A stretch of 64,000 bases of DNA from Silene conica (GCA_029255685.2 CM055318.2:13645001-13709000); one strand, 5' to 3'; numbered from the stretch's first letter, positions 13,980 through 24,717 are shown. Notes: generated by a model from the sequence alone, not told the origin. Numbers and translations are program-made.

Positions 13980-14100
13980 GCTGTATGTTTTATTTACTTT
14001 GATTAAATTAATCAGATGTTGTTTTGCGACAAAGTGAAGTAATGAAGAGTTTTAGAGAGAGAAAGGAAAAATGGTTTGGTTTGGTGTCGAGTTTATAGAG
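13980..14100 (-). promoter_or_regulatory. Core promoter of the aspartyl protease gene
   Basis: On the minus strand a TATA box (TATAAA, 14092-14097) lies about 115 bp upstream of the protease ATG, a normal leader length for a plant gene. It is followed by a C/T-rich stretch. The assignment is by position and motif only. Confidence 0.45.
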
Positions 14101-14176
14101 AATGAAAAAGCCACCTCTTTTTCTGTTCGCAAATTATAACCGTTTAAAAAAATCCATACATTCTTATTTGTAACGG

Positions 14177-14370
14177 CACAAATACTTATTTGCAACGACA
14201 CTATCCGTCGCAAACTTGTAACGGATACCATTTTCTCTCATAAAATACCCATTTTTTCTCTCTCTCCAACACTATTCATGTGGTCCCCTTTCTCCACTAA
14301 CTCATTTTCTACCCGTTTTATCTTACAAAATATCCGTCACAAATGACGACCCGTCGCAAGCAAGACTTAC
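14177..14370 (-). mobile_element. Mutator-like MITE (family A), 194 bp
   Basis: Read on the minus strand it starts GTAAGTCTTGCTTGCGACGG. The other end is CACAAATACTTATTTGCAAC, an imperfect inverted match to the first. Eleven-bp flanks (ATTTGTAACGG and TATTGTAACGG) agree over the last nine bases. Length and ends equal those of the copies at 51387 and 52196. It is non-coding. Confidence 0.8.
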
Positions 14371-14958
14371 TATTGTAACGGATATATCCGTGTAAATTTA
14401 CGACGGATTAAGTATTAGTCATGTGAAATAGATAAGTCAAAGGGAGAGTGTTTAAAGAATACCGATTTATTGTCTTATTTATTCACATGATAATATGGCT
14501 TATTGTTAAAAAAACATATCAAATGTTGTCAATTACGATAAAATCTTGGAGTATATTTTACGATTCCACTTTGTATGTATTCATTACCGGTCCATTCGAC
14601 TTCACTTTACATGTTTCCTGATTTGGTTGTACTTTTCTTACTACTAGTTTTAATCCCGTTCAAATAATGCGCCGGTGACTTTTAAATCCATGCAAAAAAA
14701 AATAACGATGATTACCATTAGCTTTCTATAAAAATGTTAGTGATGACGGATTTTCCAGTAATTAATTTTGTTTTTGAGTAATTTCTTCATTCGAAGACAA
14801 ATTATTCAAAACGATTTCGGCATTTGAGATTTTTTTAAAAAATTGATTTGAATGACATAAAACAACTCGATAATAATTGACTCAAAATAACTCAAACCCG
14901 AAATAACCCAGTTCGATCAAATAACCCGACTTGATTGTCCATTTTGCCAAATCTAAGG

Positions 14959-15143
14959 CACAAATTCTCATTTGTGACGGCAGTATCCGTCACAAACTTG
15001 TGACGGATACCGTTTTATCTCACAAAATAACCATGAGAGGTAAGTGGGAAAGCACATGAAAGTGTCCCACCTTATTCTCTCTCCTTTTTTTGTGAGAGGT
15101 TACAAGCTTGTGACGGAATTAGTCCGTCACAAGCAAGACCTGC
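14959..15143 (-). mobile_element. Diverged family-A MITE
   Basis: It starts CACAAATTCTCATTTGTGAC and ends CGTCACAAGCAAGACC. Internal CGTCACAAACTTGTGACGG palindromes and the central segment resemble the other family-A copies. The flanking duplication is weak, so the insertion is older or the ends are imprecise. Confidence 0.6.
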
Positions 15144-15417
15144 TGAATCTCAACAATTTTGTTTTTATGTTACTATTTAGCCTAAAATCCCCTATATATA
15201 AAAGGAAGGTTATTTCTAGGCTTGTGATTGGCTGGAATTTTTAGTTTTTAATTTTTTTTTTTTACACATTAACCAACCTCACTCTTTCCACTTACTCTCT
15301 CTAATTAATTACCCTCTCTCCTCATTTCTTATTATTTTTCATATACATATTAATATGTTAAAAAGTTTATGATAAAAAAAATTAATCACATTCAACCTTA
15401 CAATAAAAAAAAATATT

Positions 15418-18400
15418 AAAAAAATCGGAAATCTATATAGGGGACAACAAATTTTAATAAAAAAAAATTACAATTCTGGAAAATTAACCTCTTGGATACC
15501 TTGACAATTAAAATTAAATTAGAATTTTTGTATGAACGGTCTCATACTCTCATACCGTAAGACGATCGACACATATAAAAAGAAAAATCGTTTATCCTAT
15601 ATATAAAAGCAACAACCACAGTGCTTACGTGTCGCACTGTGGTTGAAAGTTCATTTTTTAATCTTTTTTATACAAGGGGCCCACCATGATCTAGGTTTAC
15701 ATTTAATTTAGGAGAATGAATTTAATTCGATGAAATAGTGTGCCGCAGGATTTAAATTGCTCAATATTAACACAAATTTGTTAACTTGATTATGATATAA
15801 AATAAAATAACAAAATTAAATGCTGAAAATCCAATCTACAAATTTAATATATAGTACTATGAACTTAATAAAAACAACAATAAATATTCAAATCTGTTAA
15901 ATAGCACTTTAATTTGTCAATTTGATGGAAAAAGGAAAAAAAGAGTCGAAAAATAAAAAATACAACTACTAATAATAATGACGTAAAAATGAAAAAAAGA
16001 ATTATAGAAATTATTCACATAAACAAATTTATGAATAAAATATTACATAGTTAAACCTGTGAGTAAATTATTCACAATATCACAGGTATTAGATCTACAA
16101 AGTTATAAGTAAAATATTCACATAAACAAATTTTAAATATGGTGCAAAATATTTAAATATGTTAAATTCGCATCAAATGAAAAATAATATAGAGTATAAA
16201 AATTATTAAGATTGTAGAAATTATTAGAATTTTAAAAAAGCAAAAAAACTAATTTCCCTGAAAATAAAAATTGTTAAAAATACATGATAATGGTATGCAT
16301 ATACAAAACTACCTATTGAGAATGGGGAATCGTCGTTTAGATTAGACAAGAATAGTTTGAGTGATTATACCCTTAGATTAAATGGTTTGATTAATGATGA
16401 TCTTGAGTAAGGGGGAAAAGACATTTAAAATTTCATATATTTTGAGTGAGAGAGTGAATTTATCAGGGAACGAATAATTAAAAGTCATGAGTAATGTAGA
16501 GAAATGAGGCGCATTATAGGTGTAGCGAGATTAGGGATGTGAATTTTTGTTAAAGTCATTAAAGGAGATTGGGAAATATGGTGGGAACTGGGAAGACAAG
16601 GGTAAAGTGGGTTAAAATTAAATAGAAAAGTGTAAAAAAAAAATAAGTGATGGGCATACTGGTCAATGCATAAGCCCAAGATATTTACGTATCAATTGGA
16701 CGAGTTCTCCAAATGGACTTATCGCTTCGTTTGGTGGATTGCATGAAAGCTGTTCGGTTCACTGTATTAATACATTTCGATAGCCAATTGTTAAAGATCG
16801 TCAATATATTTTTACATATTAACAATATATTTTTGTTAAAATATCAAAGTTTTTGTTAAGATCGTTGTTTACATTCTCTAAATTCTTTAAATTGCAAAAA
16901 TTCAAACTTAAAATTGAATGACTTGATACAAAACATATTCATCTTTTTGAATCCCTTCTAAATAATAACAATATCTAAAATAACATATCCGTGCAGTTTG
17001 ACCACGTCTTTGTTATGTTTGTATTTAAATAGAAGTTTTGAACTAAATGAGATATATATTTTTATTGTTTGTTTAGGTAGTTTGAATATATATGATTATT
17101 TATATAGTTAGAAGTATGTAGCATTATCGTTTACTTTTAGTTACTATATATTTAATTAAATATTATATGTTAATTGCACGGGTTTAAGGATTAACAATTT
17201 GACTATTTCAATTTAAACGTGCACGGGTCAAAATTTTACTTTTGTCCCTGATTACTAATTAAAGCTTTGTACTTAATGAATCATGGGTCAAAATTTCTAC
17301 TTTAAATATGCACGGGTTTCACTAAATGAAAAACGGATGTAACAATTTGTACAGGTGTGCAATTATTCAGATTCATGCATTTCCACTAATTCCGTATTAA
17401 TTTTTATCCAAATAATTTTATTTCATCTTATACAAGACAAACCCAAGTAACAAAACATAGTAAAACTCAACATTAGCCGAGAAAATGACATATTATATTA
17501 GAAGTACTTAGTTAATTGACCCTAAAGTATCATTTATGTTAATTGCAAATAAATTTTTTAATTCACTTCTATATACTATATAGTCTTAAATATGATTTTA
17601 TAACACAATTAATACATATGTAAATTAAATTTGTTAAAAAAAAAAGAAAGTTATTTTACTACTTTACTTTAAAATTTATTTCCAAAGATAATTAAATTTA
17701 GAAGGAGATAATAATTAGTGTACAAACTAATCTCAAATATTTACATTTTCGTATAGTAGCAAATTTTTGAAAGCTTACCCGTGCAATTTGCACGGGTTTA
17801 AAACTAGTTAGCACTGAAAGAACAACTTTTTATATGAGACCGTATTACTCTATAATTTGTGACAATTAAAATGTATAAAAGCAAATTTATATACTATATA
17901 AACATATACATTAAATTTAACACGAGGCCCAAATTTTAAGATTTTGATGAAAAATAAATTCTAAAAATATCTATATTTCCAAAAATATGAAAAAAAGGTC
18001 ACTATTTAATCAAAAGTGGTCACTACGTATCAAAATGTGATCACTTTCCGAAATTTTTTAAAAAATCGGAAATCTATATAGGGGACAACAAATTTTAATA
18101 AAAAAAAATTACAATTCCGGAAAATTAACCTCTTGGATACCTTGACAATTAAAATTAAATTAGAATTTTTGTATGAACGATCTCATACTCTCATACCATA
18201 AGACGATCAACATATATAAAAAGAAAAATCGTTTATTAGCACTGAAGGAACAACTTTTTATATGAGACCGTATTACTTTAGAATTTGTGACAATTAAAAT
18301 GTATAAAAGCAAATTTATATACTATATAAACGTATACAATAAATTTAACACGAGCCCAAATTTTAAGATTTTGATGAAAAATAAATCCTAAAAATATCTA

Positions 18401-18477
18401 TATTTCCAAAAATATGAAAAAAAGGTCACTATTTAATCAAAAGTGGTCACTACGTATCTAAATGTGATCACTTTCCT
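15418..18477. repeat. Tandem duplication X-Y / X'-Y', first copy split by a Helitron
   Basis: Segment X (15418-15594) reappears at 18058-18235, and segment Y (17808-18057) at 18236-18477, each with only scattered differences. Copy one is interrupted exactly at the X/Y boundary by the Helitron 15595-17807; copy two is uninterrupted. A third copy of Y lies at 27281-27514, ahead of the second LTR. The duplicated DNA is non-coding. Confidence 0.9.
15595..17807 (+). mobile_element. Non-autonomous Helitron, 2213 bp, with resident empty site
   Basis: The 5' end is TCCTATATATAAAAG after a host A; the 3' end is the hairpin CCCGTGCAATTTGCACGGG (17778-17796), eleven bases, then CTAG followed by host T. 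The parallel empty copy reads CGTTTA|TTAGCACTGAAGG at 18230-18248, so both borders are fixed to the base. A 12-bp perfect inverted repeat (CAACCACAGTGC / GCACTGTGGTTG, 15613-15645) lies just inside the 5' end. No Rep or helicase coding is present. It inserted after the X-Y duplication, since only one copy carries it. Confidence 0.93.
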
Positions 18478-18974
18478 ACTGGTCGCATTTGCGACCGTCG
18501 TAAAGTAGAATTTTGCGAAATGGTAAATTAAGGCTACATAAAGTAATACGAGTAATAATTATTATTAGGTGATATTGTCGACTCATGCATCTATATCGAT
18601 CCATGTTTTTATGGTTGTCTATTAACCCAAAATATATATTTTTACAAGCTCAGAAATAGTTGGGGTCAACAAAAATATACAATGCCGTTTTATTATATAC
18701 GGTTGATGCGTGTCTATTTTATGATGTTTTTCATCTATTTTTACACGCATTTGGTCGCTCATTTACTATGTTTTAGCCTTTATTTCCCATCAATCGTGTA
18801 CTTTCGTATTTTTATGCACTTTTGCAGATTTATGCGGAAAAGGGACGATTTAGCACCAAATCCTTATCCTCAAGTCTTTTGCATAATTAAGGAATAACGA
18901 AAGGTCAACTGGAATCTTTATTTAAGTACCAAAAGTCAAAACAAGAAGAAATCCGAAGAATTCCATACGGAGGC

Positions 18975-19106
18975 GGTCGACCGACCAGCTAAACGGGTCG
19001 ACCGACCAGCCCTGACCTCCATAAAAGTCCAAATCTGAAGAAAGCCCAAGAATTCAACGAAGCCCGTAAAGGAGGTCGACCGACCCACCAAAGTGGTCGA
19101 CCGACC
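18975..19106 (+). promoter_or_regulatory. Two motif pairs (A, B) in U3, upstream of the LTR TATA box
   Basis: GGTCGACCGACC occurs at 18975-18986, 18996-19007, 19074-19085 and 19095-19106. In each pair the starts are 21 bp apart and the 9-bp spacers differ (AGCTAAACG; CACCAAAGT). Every motif contains ACCGAC, the DRE/CRT core known to bind DREB/CBF factors of the AP2/ERF family. The pairs end about 75 and 175 bp upstream of the TATA box, where an enhancer would lie. That they bind such factors is inference. The same pairs recur in the second LTR at 28011-28043 and 28110-28142. Confidence 0.7.
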
Positions 19107-19590
19107 TCAGCGAAGCCCAGAACAATTCTTTTCGGAAATAAATTAGAAGTAGAGTCTTTAGGAAACTCTAAGTTGTGCCCTATATAAGCTAATCTTGTAG
19201 TTAGGGTTTTGCATAGAGTTTTATTTAGAAGAAGTTACAATCCGGTATCAATTAGCATCTAGTTTATTTAGAAGAATTTTAGTTTTGTAATCTTTCGACA
19301 ATTCCCAAGCATTCAATAAAGTTTGTTCCTTTCTGCCCTAATTCCGATTGTGGTAATTACTCTTTTAATCTAGCTTTATTACTGTTCTTATTTTTATTAC
19401 ATTCGTCTAAGTCAGAATCTCAAGTTTTACTAATTCTTGCATGTTTAGATTATTTACTATGTTTACCATGTTTAATCCCTTTTTCATAATCGTCTTAACA
19501 ACCATGAGTAGCTAAATTTCATATGTTAGGATGTAGGGGATAATATGCATAGGTAGAATAAATTCCGAAACCGACTTGTAGCAGAACCAC

Positions 19591-19664
19591 GGTCGGCCGA
19601 CTCAAATAGTGGGTCGGTCGACCGAGGCTGTGGTCGGCCGACTGGAATAGCTGGTCGGTCGACC
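19591..19664 (+). promoter_or_regulatory. Two motif pairs (C, D) downstream of the LTR TATA box
   Basis: GGTCGGCCGACT at 19591 and 19632 is followed 21 bp later, start to start, by GGTCGGTCGACC at 19612 and 19653. Spacers are CAAATAGTG and GGAATAGCT. Each motif holds an RCCGAC core on one strand or the other. The region is repeated at 28627-28700 in the second LTR. Confidence 0.65.
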
Positions 19665-20264
19665 ACTCGCGTTTGTATCCTGTTTCGTCTTTCCTTGTTG
19701 ACTATAATACCCTACAATAAAACTGAAAGGAGACTTGTAGGATGTTAGTAATGACCTACCCAAGATTGAGAGATACGGGAAGGGCATTGGTTTACACCTT
19801 AAGACGGCTAGGTTACTCAAGACTGAAAGGTATGTGACCTAGGATTTAGGAATCACCCTTATTGTTGACACCCAATAATTGTGAGACCTAGGAACTAATA
19901 GCATAGGCCGAAAGGAGCTATTAGGTAGCATAGACCTAAAAGGATATGTTACACCCCCTTACGCGACTGCAATACATGTTGACCTTAGGATTTATATTAC
20001 CTTAACTAATTATTACCCCAAACATCCTAGCATCCCTTTTTATTATATTTTATTCTCATCTTTTAATTCTTGTTTTATTTTTATCTTTGCCTTAGATATA
20101 GTAATCAACCAATCAACCCCAAATTTGTTATCTTTAAACATTAACATTCAAACAATAAACATTCCCCACCTCTCTGTGGTTCGACCCTGACTTTCACTAT
20201 CTATAGTTTAAGTTTAGGAATTATAAATTTATCTTTGGTACCCTCAACGACGGGTATCAAATTT

Positions 20265-20282
20265 TGGCGCCGTTGCCGGGGA
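20265..20282 (+). other. Primer-binding site matching tRNA-Asp 3' end
   Basis: TGGCGCCGTTGCCGGGGA begins five bases after the 5' LTR. It is complementary to a plant tRNA-Asp acceptor end with CCA, a primer usual for the Athila/Tat branch of Ty3 elements. Confidence 0.85.
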
Positions 20283-20381
20283 GGTGACGCCAGTGTTTAT
20301 TGTTTTTGTTCTTGTTTCTCTTTGTTTAAGGAACTTTTCGTTCCTTAAACCTTCTCGCCATTTTCTTGTAGTTTCCATCTT

Positions 20382-21878
20382 ATGCGCAGGTCAGTTCAAG
20401 GAGAACTCCTACCACTGGACCACGAGCTAGAGAGGACTCTTAGAGAAAGGAGAAAGCAACTTCTAGCAAATCAGGAAGGAGGATCACCATCTTCCTTATT
20501 TCAAGAAGACCTTTTCGAACAACCATCTTTACCATCTTCACCAAAAACACCACCTTCAGAACCAAATTCACTCAACAATCCACCTTCACCAAAAACACCA
20601 CCTTTTACCTACTTTCCAGTTTTTCCTAAAGAAGAAGAGAATATGGCAGAAGAAGCTACTATTGCCAGTCACTCCATGCCCCAGGCAAAGGACCTATACA
20701 TAGGGTTCACTTTACCTGCAGGTACTGGGAAGTCATTCGAGGCCAAGTCTGCCTACATTACTATGGTTGAAAGAAACCAATTTGGAGGCTCGGCCAATGA
20801 GGATGCTGCAAAGCATGTCGAAATCTTCACAGATTACATATGCTCTATTGCACCCCCAGAAGGAGTGACGCAGGACCAGATTAAACAGACCATGTTTATC
20901 TTCTCCCTTAGGGACTCTGCGAGAGAGTGGTACAGAGATCTAGACCGCACTGCTGCGGGAGTCACAGATTGGAACACCCTAGCCTTAGCATTCTACAGGA
21001 AATACTATTCTGCATCAAAGACTAATGCTTTAAGAGCGCAGATTACAAATTTCAAACAAGGCCCCAATGAAGACTTTAGTGAGGCGTGGGACAGGTTCAA
21101 GAGACTTGTTCGATCCATACCACATCACGGATTCGAACAATGGTTTCTTTGCAACCAGTTCTACAATGGCCTCTACGATGACAACAGGGCCTATCTAGAT
21201 GCTGCAGCTAATGGGAGATTCCAAGATAATTCAGGAGAGACTAAGGGTCTCAAATTGATAGAAGATGTTGCTGTACACCGTGCTGAGCATGGCACTTCCA
21301 GAGGAAATCAAAGGAAATCTGAATACAACCTATCAGCAATTGAGGCCTTGACAGCCAAGTTGGAAAAATTCGAGGCTGGAGGAAAATTCGATCTAGGGAG
21401 TGGAAGCAAGGGCGGTATTTATCAGGTGAACGCCGTTCAAGACGGACCCTTTGCTTGTGAGAGGTGCGGTGGAGAAGGGCACGTGTCAAAATTCTGTACT
21501 TCATCCAATGAAACATGTGCCGCTTTTCAACATTATCGTGGGAACAATTTCTATGACCCGAATAATAATAATGTCCATCCCAACCTAAGGTGGACAAGCC
21601 AGAATGTTCTTAACCCACAACATACGCAACCTCAGCAAAATTCCACATACATCCCCCCACATAAGCAAGGTTTTCAAAAACCACCCTTCAACCCTCAACC
21701 ACCTTCTAATCCACCACCCAACACAGAAACCCTTATCCAAAATCTTATTGGGTTGGTTCAGAAGGAGTCACAGGCTAGAGAGGCAGGGATGAAGATGTTA
21801 GAGTCTCAGATTGCTCAAGTCGCGAGCAAGAATGATATTAGGGCTCCGGGTCAACTTCCGACCAAACCGGACCAGTAA
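20382..21878 (+). CDS. Gag polyprotein region of the Ty3-type element
   Basis: The 498-residue product has a Pro/Ser-rich N-terminus (about residues 30-90) and then a plant retrotransposon Gag domain at about residues 110-290, with AREWYRDLDR, LALAFYRKYY and EAWDRFKRLVRSIPHHGF. A CCHC zinc knuckle, CERCGGEGHVSKFC, lies near residue 360. The C-terminal part is rich in Asn, Gln and Pro and ends with a helical QKESQAREAGMKMLE segment. Gag forms the particle and packages element RNA. It follows the 5' LTR and primer-binding site and precedes the protease region. Confidence 0.9.
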   Translation: MRRSVQGELLPLDHELERTLRERRKQLLANQEGGSPSSLFQEDLFEQPSLPSSPKTPPSEPNSLNNPPSPKTPPFTYFPVFPKEEENMAEEATIASHSMPQAKDLYIGFTLPAGTGKSFEAKSAYITMVERNQFGGSANEDAAKHVEIFTDYICSIAPPEGVTQDQIKQTMFIFSLRDSAREWYRDLDRTAAGVTDWNTLALAFYRKYYSASKTNALRAQITNFKQGPNEDFSEAWDRFKRLVRSIPHHGFEQWFLCNQFYNGLYDDNRAYLDAAANGRFQDNSGETKGLKLIEDVAVHRAEHGTSRGNQRKSEYNLSAIEALTAKLEKFEAGGKFDLGSGSKGGIYQVNAVQDGPFACERCGGEGHVSKFCTSSNETCAAFQHYRGNNFYDPNNNNVHPNLRWTSQNVLNPQHTQPQQNSTYIPPHKQGFQKPPFNPQPPSNPPPNTETLIQNLIGLVQKESQAREAGMKMLESQIAQVASKNDIRAPGQLPTKPDQ

Positions 21879-21962
21879 AAAGAGACTCTAAACGTCGTAT
21901 CCTTATGAAGTGGAGCCAAAGTAGGGGTTGAGAAAGAAAAACAGAAGAATAGCAGAAAGAGC

Positions 21963-22067
21963 GGTCGACCGACCGAAGATCCAGGTCGACCGACCACAGA
22001 GCAGAATCCGAAAATTAGCGCTGAACAGGAGAGCGGTCGACCGACCGAAGCTGATGGTCGACCGACC
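21963..22067 (+). repeat. Motif pairs E and F between gag and protease
   Basis: GGTCGACCGACC occurs at 21963, 21984, 22035 and 22056. Both pairs again have 21-bp spacing, with spacers GAAGATCCA and GAAGCTGAT. Here 21 bp is also seven codons, so a peptide repeat is possible locally, but the same spacing in the LTR cannot be a coding effect. Confidence 0.8.
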
Positions 22068-22103
22068 GCCGAGGCAGAGCCAGAGACTCCTTTTCGTCCA
22101 GAA

Positions 22104-23258
22104 TTGCCAGATAACTTACGGGATTTTCTTCTTAGGGGTGATAATACCCCTAGGTTTCTGAAAAGAGTTGCAAATACTGAGTCTTCAGCCGCTCCTTTCC
22201 CAGAAAGACTTGTACCTTCGAAGGATCAGGTATCTTTTGACAAATTTAAGGATGTGATTCGTTCATTAAATGTTCAAGTCCCTTTTCTAGAATTAGTTCA
22301 ACAAGTTCCTTCTTATCTTAAATTCATGAGACAACTTTTGTCAAGAAAGAGGTCTCTAGAAAAGGTTGAGTCGGTGGCCCTCACTGAAGAGTCATCTAGT
22401 TTTTTATCACATGTCATTGTCCCTCACAAATTAGAGGACCCTGGTAGTTTTTCTGTCCCCTGCAATATAGGAACCTTCCCAGTTAAGAAGGCTCTATGCG
22501 ACTTAGGTGCTAGTATAAGTGTCATGCCCCTAAGCGTTGCCTTAAAACTAGGAATGACCGAATTTGCAGTGACCAGTATGACAGTCCAGATGGCAGATCG
22601 TACATCTATGGAACCTATAGGAGTGTTGGAAAACATCCCTGTGCGTATTGACAGGTTCTTCTTCCCAGTTGACTTCGTAGTTTTGGACATTCCAGAGGAT
22701 GCCCATATACCTATAATTCTAGGAAGACCTTTCCTTCACACCGCAGGTGCCATTATAGATGTAGGCACTGGGACTTTGACCTTTAAAGTAGGAAAGCATT
22801 CTATTATTTATGGCCTATCTTATAGGAAAAAGGATGCTATGACCCCCATTACATGTAATGCTATCACTTCTGAAAAGAAGTATGAGGTCATCACTACTTC
22901 TCCTACTTTAGTACTTGTTCCTGTATCTGTTTTTACACCTCCGCCCCAGATTGGGAGCAATATGGAGGACACTTCTATTGTGGATAATGCAGGAATTGGT
23001 TTGGGGAAACCCAAAGTAGAGAAAGTCATAGTCCAAAGAGGAGGAATGGGATGTCTAAGCTATAAAGAAGATGAGGACCCAGACGTCGTGGATCGAGAGG
23101 AAAAGAAGAAGAGGAGGCAAGCTCAAGAGGAGAGACCGTCGCATAAGCCTTGCGACGGCGGAAAGAAGATGTGTTTTGCTACTCAAGCAAACACCGTGGA
23201 GACTACGGCGTATCGTCAAAGGCCGTGGTCGGATATTTTCCGCATCTTCAGCGGATAG
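22104..23258 (+). CDS. Retropepsin-like protease region of the Ty3-type element
   Basis: The product (about 384 residues) contains the Ty3-type aspartic protease fold. The catalytic segment is CDLGASISVMPLSVALKLGM, followed by MADRTSMEPIGVLENIPVRI and the second hallmark VDFVVLDIPEDAHIPIILGR, then PFLHTAGAIIDVGTGTLTF. This family has LG where retroviral enzymes have TG, which is common in plant Ty3 elements. The C-terminal part is charged (Lys/Arg/Glu-rich). It would process Gag. No reverse transcriptase, RNase H or integrase follows. Confidence 0.85.
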   Translation: MPDNLRDFLLRGDNTPRFLKRVANTESSAAPFPERLVPSKDQVSFDKFKDVIRSLNVQVPFLELVQQVPSYLKFMRQLLSRKRSLEKVESVALTEESSSFLSHVIVPHKLEDPGSFSVPCNIGTFPVKKALCDLGASISVMPLSVALKLGMTEFAVTSMTVQMADRTSMEPIGVLENIPVRIDRFFFPVDFVVLDIPEDAHIPIILGRPFLHTAGAIIDVGTGTLTFKVGKHSIIYGLSYRKKDAMTPITCNAITSEKKYEVITTSPTLVLVPVSVFTPPPQIGSNMEDTSIVDNAGIGLGKPKVEKVIVQRGGMGCLSYKEDEDPDVVDREEKKKRRQAQEERPSHKPCDGGKKMCFATQANTVETTAYRQRPWSDIFRIFSG

Positions 23259-23866
23259 TTTTAAGTTTCAGTTTTAAAGACAATTTATTTTTGTTGTGTG
23301 AGACTTTTTATTTTAGTATGTTCGTAGTTTTAGAACTTTATGCTTGCGTAGTTGAAAATTTTAGACTTGTTTCTGGTATCTCGCGCATTTGCGGGCGCAT
23401 ATACTTTTCTTGCTTTTTCAGGTTCTACGAAGAAAAGAAGACCGCTGGGACACAGACGGTCGACCGACCAGATACACCAGTCGGTCGACCTAGTCACCGT
23501 ATTGCTGAAACTTTCTGTAGTTTACAGGAAGGTCGGTCGACCTGTTATCTGGGTCGGTCAACCTTCTGTCCGTCGCAGTCTTTCGAGAATCGTGCAACCG
23601 TCTTTGGTATTTCAATGGCGCTGCTGGCCATCAAAACCTCCCAGCTTACGCTGGTTTGGGGAGGTTTTTCTCATACATCTATTTACCCAGTGAGTTCTTT
23701 CCAGTTTTTCCTTAGTTTTTATTTTTTTTATTTTTTATTATTCGCATCTTTTCTTTAATTTTCTGAAACCTTTTTCTTAGGCTAATGCACAATGGGGACA
23801 TTGTGCGGGTTGGTTTGGGGAATGGTTTCATGTCACATGCATTGCATTATGTCACACGTTTATTGC
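23259..23866 (+). other. Non-coding internal region with motif pairs G and H
   Basis: Motifs lie at 23458 and 23479 (pair G, opposite orientations) and 23531 and 23552 (pair H, both reversed), again 21 bp apart; spacers are AGATACACC and TGTTATCTG. A hairpin GCACAATG-GGGA-CATTGTGC lies at 23787-23806. No coding domain is recognised. Confidence 0.7.
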
Positions 23867-24570
23867 ATTTCTGTAACAACCCGGATTATAAAACAAAGGA
23901 AAAACATAAAATAAATGAATATCAGAGTGTAACTCAATGATAACTGGGTTAAGGTGGCGGAAACACCTTACCCAAATCCGGATCGATACTCAAATCGAAA
24001 ACCAAACTAATACATTATCCAAAGGTTCAAAAAAAACTTAAAGCAAAGGTCCTAAACAATTTATTAAGCTCGCTTCGCACATTCCCCAAGCAAACATCAA
24101 CCAAACAGCGACCACCTGAACAACCTGAGAAGGGGGTCGACAATCAGTCGGGAGTAACTAGATGCTCTCCCAGTCATCTTTACAACAAATGAATGTAACC
24201 AACAATCATTAACAATTGAAATGCAAAACAAGTAAACATGTGAGATCATCTATACTCATGAAAGTCCAATCAAACTTACCATCATTTGAAGACACAATAC
24301 TGCAATCATGTGAAGATATAAACGAGACATGACATGAAAGCAAACTTACCATACCATGATATTCTCAACACCAGACCAATGAACCAAACGAACCTATAGA
24401 CCATATGCGACCACTAGACCATGAACACTTACAACCCAAGTAACTCACGACTCATAGTAACATAAGGCACAATGCTAGCAATAAAGCGTAGCGAATATGG
24501 TGACACACAATCCATTGTAACAGAAGGCACAAAGCTATCATCAAAGCATAGCGAATAGAGCGAACGCCCG

Positions 24571-24717
24571 TTAGAGCGTATCACCACTGCCTCTAACCTG
24601 TCAGAGCGTATCACCACTGCCTCTGACTGACGGAGCGTATCACCACTGCCTCCATCGGTGTGGAGCGTATCACCACTGCCTCCACGGTACTATGTATAGC
24701 GTATCACCACTGCCTAT
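24571..24717 (-). repeat. Five hairpins with constant 14-nt loop and varying stems
   Basis: The loop CGTATCACCACTGC occurs five times. Its flanks differ but pair with each other: TTAGAG/CTCTAA, GTCAGAG/CTCTGAC, GACGGAG/CTCCATC (one mismatch), GTGGAG/CTCCAC and ATAG/CTAT. Constant loop with compensating stem changes points to structure. It lies in the probable transcribed part of the solo LTR. Confidence 0.85.

Larger units (their letters stand above)
18704..20259 (+). repeat. 5' LTR of the Ty3-type element (1556 bp)
   Basis: It begins TGATGCGTG and ends GGGTATCA. A TATA box (TATATAAG, 19181-19188) marks the U3 promoter. Motif pairs lie upstream of it (18975-19106) and downstream (19591-19664). 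The short open frame at 18682-18897, also found at 27718-27933, is just LTR sequence and not a gene. Confidence 0.92.

Noticed and set aside
18682-18897. Identical 71-codon open frames at 18682 and 27718
   Set aside because: Both cover the LTR start; the identity comes from the duplicated LTR and the product has no recognisable domain.
18975-19106. CRISPR-like reading of the regularly spaced 12-bp motifs
   Set aside because: Plant nuclear DNA, only two motifs per cluster, very short spacers, and no associated genes.
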